64,000 bases of DNA from Bacteroidota bacterium (GTDB lineage Bacteria > Bacteroidota > Bacteroidia > UBA4408). The stretch is taken from the NCBI GenBank assembly GCA_016718805.1, contig JADKCP010000011.1:186001-250000 (forward strand), read 5' to 3'. The translations under genes were made by a program, and so were the position numbers. Below the pieces are notes generated by a model. The model ran no database searches and was not told the origin of the DNA. It was given only the letters and a program-made list of their open reading frames with translations. This document shows, in pieces, positions 62,247-64,000 of this stretch. The stretch's first letter is position 1. The number at the start of each line of letters is the position of its first letter.

Positions 62247-62476
62247 AGTGTCCCCGCCCCCATGGTTTTAACTTTAACTAAAGTAACTGCTAAGTGCTGT
62301 GTTTCAATTATTTTTAGACTTAGTATAATAAGCCATCTGATTAATAATTAATATCCTACGATGAAAATTAATTTAACTGTAGCAAATGCTTTTCATATAG
62401 CTACATTAAATGAATCAATATAAATTGTGTCAAACAAATTTATACTTTAGCAGCTCTTGCTTTTAAACCAAAACAA

Positions 62477-62845
62477 ATGGCAGTCCTCAGTCAACTTTTA
62501 ATCGTACTTATTGCGTTTGCTCACCTGTATTTTTTATACATAGAAACATTTGCTTGGACTAGTAAAGGACCTAAAACCTTTAGAGGATTTGATGCCGATT
62601 TTTTCAAAAAAACGAAAGCAATGGCCGGCAATCAAGGAATATACAATGGCTTTTTAGCAGCGGGTTTAATTTGGTCGTTACTCATTTCAGATGTGAGTTG
62701 GAGTAAAAATATAGCTGTGTTTTTTCTTAGTTGTATTACAATTGCCGGAGTTTATGGAGCTGCAACAGTGCAAAAATCAATTTTCTATATTCAATCAATT
62801 CCTGCAATACTTGCCATTGCCTCCTTGTTTTTCTTAACCAATTGA
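62477..62845 (+). CDS. DUF1304 membrane protein
   Basis: 122 residues with three or four membrane helices. LFIETFAWTSKGPKTFRGF-like YIETFAWTSKGPKTFRGF, MAGNQGIYNGFLAAGLIW and ITIAGVYGAATVQKSIFYIQSIPAILAI are the family signature. Function unknown. It is followed at 6 bp by the 2OG oxygenase gene. The 230-bp upstream gap shows no strong promoter match. Confidence 0.9.
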   Translation: MAVLSQLLIVLIAFAHLYFLYIETFAWTSKGPKTFRGFDADFFKKTKAMAGNQGIYNGFLAAGLIWSLLISDVSWSKNIAVFFLSCITIAGVYGAATVQKSIFYIQSIPAILAIASLFFLTN

Positions 62846-62851
62846 TTAATT

Positions 62852-63463
62852 ATGGCTATAATTCGTCCTTTTCGTTCACTACCTCCTATAGTTCGCAAAG
62901 AATACAATCTTGATTTTGTAGATTATGTTTGGTACAAAAACTTGTTTAATGAGGTTGAAGTAAAAAATATCCTATCGCTATGGGATTCCAATTTAGTAAA
63001 AGAGGCTGAAGTAAATGCCGACAACACACGCATTACACGTGATGATCTTCGAAAATCGGAAGTAATGTTTATTGCTCCATCTGGAAACGAATGGGTATAT
63101 GATAAATTATCGGCTGCCTGTATTCAAGCAAATTCGAATCGATACAAATTTGAAATTACGGGATTTCAAACCGAATTACAATTGGCAAGCTACGGACCTC
63201 AACAATTTTTTGAATGGCACATGGATTTTGGAACAGGCAATGTAAGTAATCGAAAACTCAGTATTAGCGTGCAATTATCTGATCCGGATGAATACGAAGG
63301 TGGAGAATTACAATTTATGATTAATCAAAACATTTTTACTGCAACCAAAGAAAAAGGAACCGCCATTATTTTTCCTTCCTTTGGATTACATCGTGTAACT
63401 CCCGTTACCAAAGGAGTTCGTAAATCTATTGTGGGTTGGATTTCAGGACCACCTTATCGTTAA
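62852..63463 (+). CDS. 2-oxoglutarate/Fe(II)-dependent oxygenase (PKHD/P4H-like)
   Basis: 203 residues. Double-stranded beta-helix with the iron triad HxD in FEWHMDFG and His in FGLHRVTPV, followed by KGVRKSIVGWISG, where Arg binds 2-oxoglutarate. ISVQLSDPDEYEGGELQFM is the typical central strand. Members hydroxylate proline, ribosomal or small-molecule substrates; the target here is unknown. It lies 6 bp after the DUF1304 gene. Confidence 0.9.
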   Translation: MAIIRPFRSLPPIVRKEYNLDFVDYVWYKNLFNEVEVKNILSLWDSNLVKEAEVNADNTRITRDDLRKSEVMFIAPSGNEWVYDKLSAACIQANSNRYKFEITGFQTELQLASYGPQQFFEWHMDFGTGNVSNRKLSISVQLSDPDEYEGGELQFMINQNIFTATKEKGTAIIFPSFGLHRVTPVTKGVRKSIVGWISGPPYR

Positions 63464-63484
63464 TTAATCTCCCACCTATTTACT

Positions 63485-63492
63485 TATCTTTG
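63485..63492 (+). promoter_or_regulatory. -7 promoter box of prfC
   Basis: TATCTTTG followed by CGC, 17 bp before ATG 63510; same octamer and similar spacing as at yidC and fabG. It lies 22 bp after the preceding stop. Confidence 0.5.
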
Positions 63493-63509
63493 CGCACTAA
63501 AAAAAAGTG

Positions 63510-64000
63510 ATGAGCGATAAGGAAGAAATTGAAAGACGCCGAACCTTTGGTATTATTAGCCACCCCGATGCCGGTAAAACTACCCTAACTGAAAAACTAT
63601 TGCTTTTTGGTGGAGCAATACAAACTGCAGGTGCCGTAAAATCAAATAAAAATAGTAAATCTGCGACTTCCGATTTTATGGAAATTGAGCGCCAACGTGG
63701 AATTTCGGTGGCAACCTCTGTAATGGGTTTCGACTATAAAGGAGTAAAAATTAATTTACTCGACACTCCCGGTCACCAGGATTTTTGTGAAGATACCTAC
63801 CGTACGCTTACTGCAGTAGACAGTGTAATAATGGTGATAGATTGCGTAAAGGGGGTTGAAAGTCAAACCGAAAAATTATTGGAAGTTTGCCGTATGCGCA
63901 ATACTCCGGTAATAGTGTTTATTAATAAACTCGACCGTGAAGGACGCGATCCATATGATTTACTGGATGAAATTGAAAGTAAACTTAAGATAAATGTATG
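63510..64000 (+). CDS. prfC: Peptide chain release factor 3 (partial, runs off the window)
   Basis: First 163 codons of a translational GTPase. P-loop GIISHPDAGKTTLTEKLL, switch I region with SDFMEIERQRGISVATSV, DTPGHQDFCEDTYRTLTAVD (G3) and NKLDREGRDP (G4). KSNKNSKSATSDFMEIERQRGISV is the RF3-specific form rather than EF-G. RF3 recycles RF1/RF2 after peptide release. The C-terminal two domains lie beyond 64000. Confidence 0.95.
   Translation, partial: MSDKEEIERRRTFGIISHPDAGKTTLTEKLLLFGGAIQTAGAVKSNKNSKSATSDFMEIERQRGISVATSVMGFDYKGVKINLLDTPGHQDFCEDTYRTLTAVDSVIMVIDCVKGVESQTEKLLEVCRMRNTPVIVFINKLDREGRDPYDLLDEIESKLKINV

Noticed and set aside
1..64000. tRNA, rRNA or riboswitch genes
   Set aside because: No tRNA cloverleaf with intact TPsiC arm, rRNA segment or known riboswitch core was seen, including upstream of ribD, which lies inside an operon.

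Overview
The window is AT-rich, densely packed and almost certainly chromosomal DNA from a member of the Bacteroidota. The evidence is several secreted proteins with type IX secretion (T9SS) C-terminal tails, a T9SS plug (DUF5103) protein, GldI-like FKBP lipoproteins, a TonB receptor with a carboxypeptidase-regulatory N-terminal domain, the Bacteroidota pairing of topoisomerase subunits, and repeated -7 promoter boxes of the TAnnTTTG type. Nothing narrows it below phylum with confidence. No rRNA, tRNA or CRISPR array was seen.

Layout. 1-3.2 kb: minus-strand T9SS metalloprotease (cut by the window edge), purC and a PhoH-family gene. 3.2-6.4 kb: plus-strand tightly packed genes for a SAM-hydrolase-family enzyme, an ABM monooxygenase, RibD, guanine deaminase and YigZ. 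6.4-13.2 kb: aminotransferase, MsrA, a hydrolase-like lipoprotein, a VWA membrane protein, FabG and a DivIC/FtsB-like protein. 13.4-16.6 kb: an operon of four exported FKBP-type isomerases ending in a clear terminator. 16.9-19.2 kb: an ECF sigma factor with a cysteine-bearing extension, two SRPBCC proteins and a conserved unknown. 19.5-22.5 kb: MarR regulator plus S41 protease, then a retropepsin-like protease. 22.7-31.2 kb (minus): M50 protease, TonB receptor, small regulatory-domain protein, ApaG, T9SS plug protein, TMTC-like glycosyltransferase and an unknown. 31.4-33.1 kb: T9SS-exported PKD protein.

33.15-34.63 kb is the accessory island. Two related, roughly 200-bp imperfect palindromes flank a VapBC toxin-antitoxin pair. 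Each intervening segment has ends complementary to each other but different from those of the other segment, as expected of integron gene cassettes. The second segment carries an array in which GTC recurs exactly every 14 bp over nine units. No integrase lies in the window, so this looks like an orphan attC-like array.

34.8-38.9 kb: a likely iron-regulated operon (beta-barrel, Rieske protein, imelysin, di-heme DUF1111 protein) behind a TTTAG-T-CTAAA palindrome. 39-43.9 kb: DUF4190-like lipoprotein, YidC and a CapD-type dehydratase. 44.2-56.6 kb (minus): T9SS choice-of-anchor protein, topoisomerase IV subunits A and B, MltG, seven-heme cytochrome with TPRs, GNAT acetyltransferase, DapF and an unknown membrane-anchored protein. 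56.8-60.3 kb: HtrA/DegP protease and RecQ. 60.3-62.2 kb (minus): a response regulator next to a histidine kinase whose ATP-binding motifs look lost. 62.5-64 kb: DUF1304 protein, 2OG-Fe(II) oxygenase and the start of prfC (RF3).
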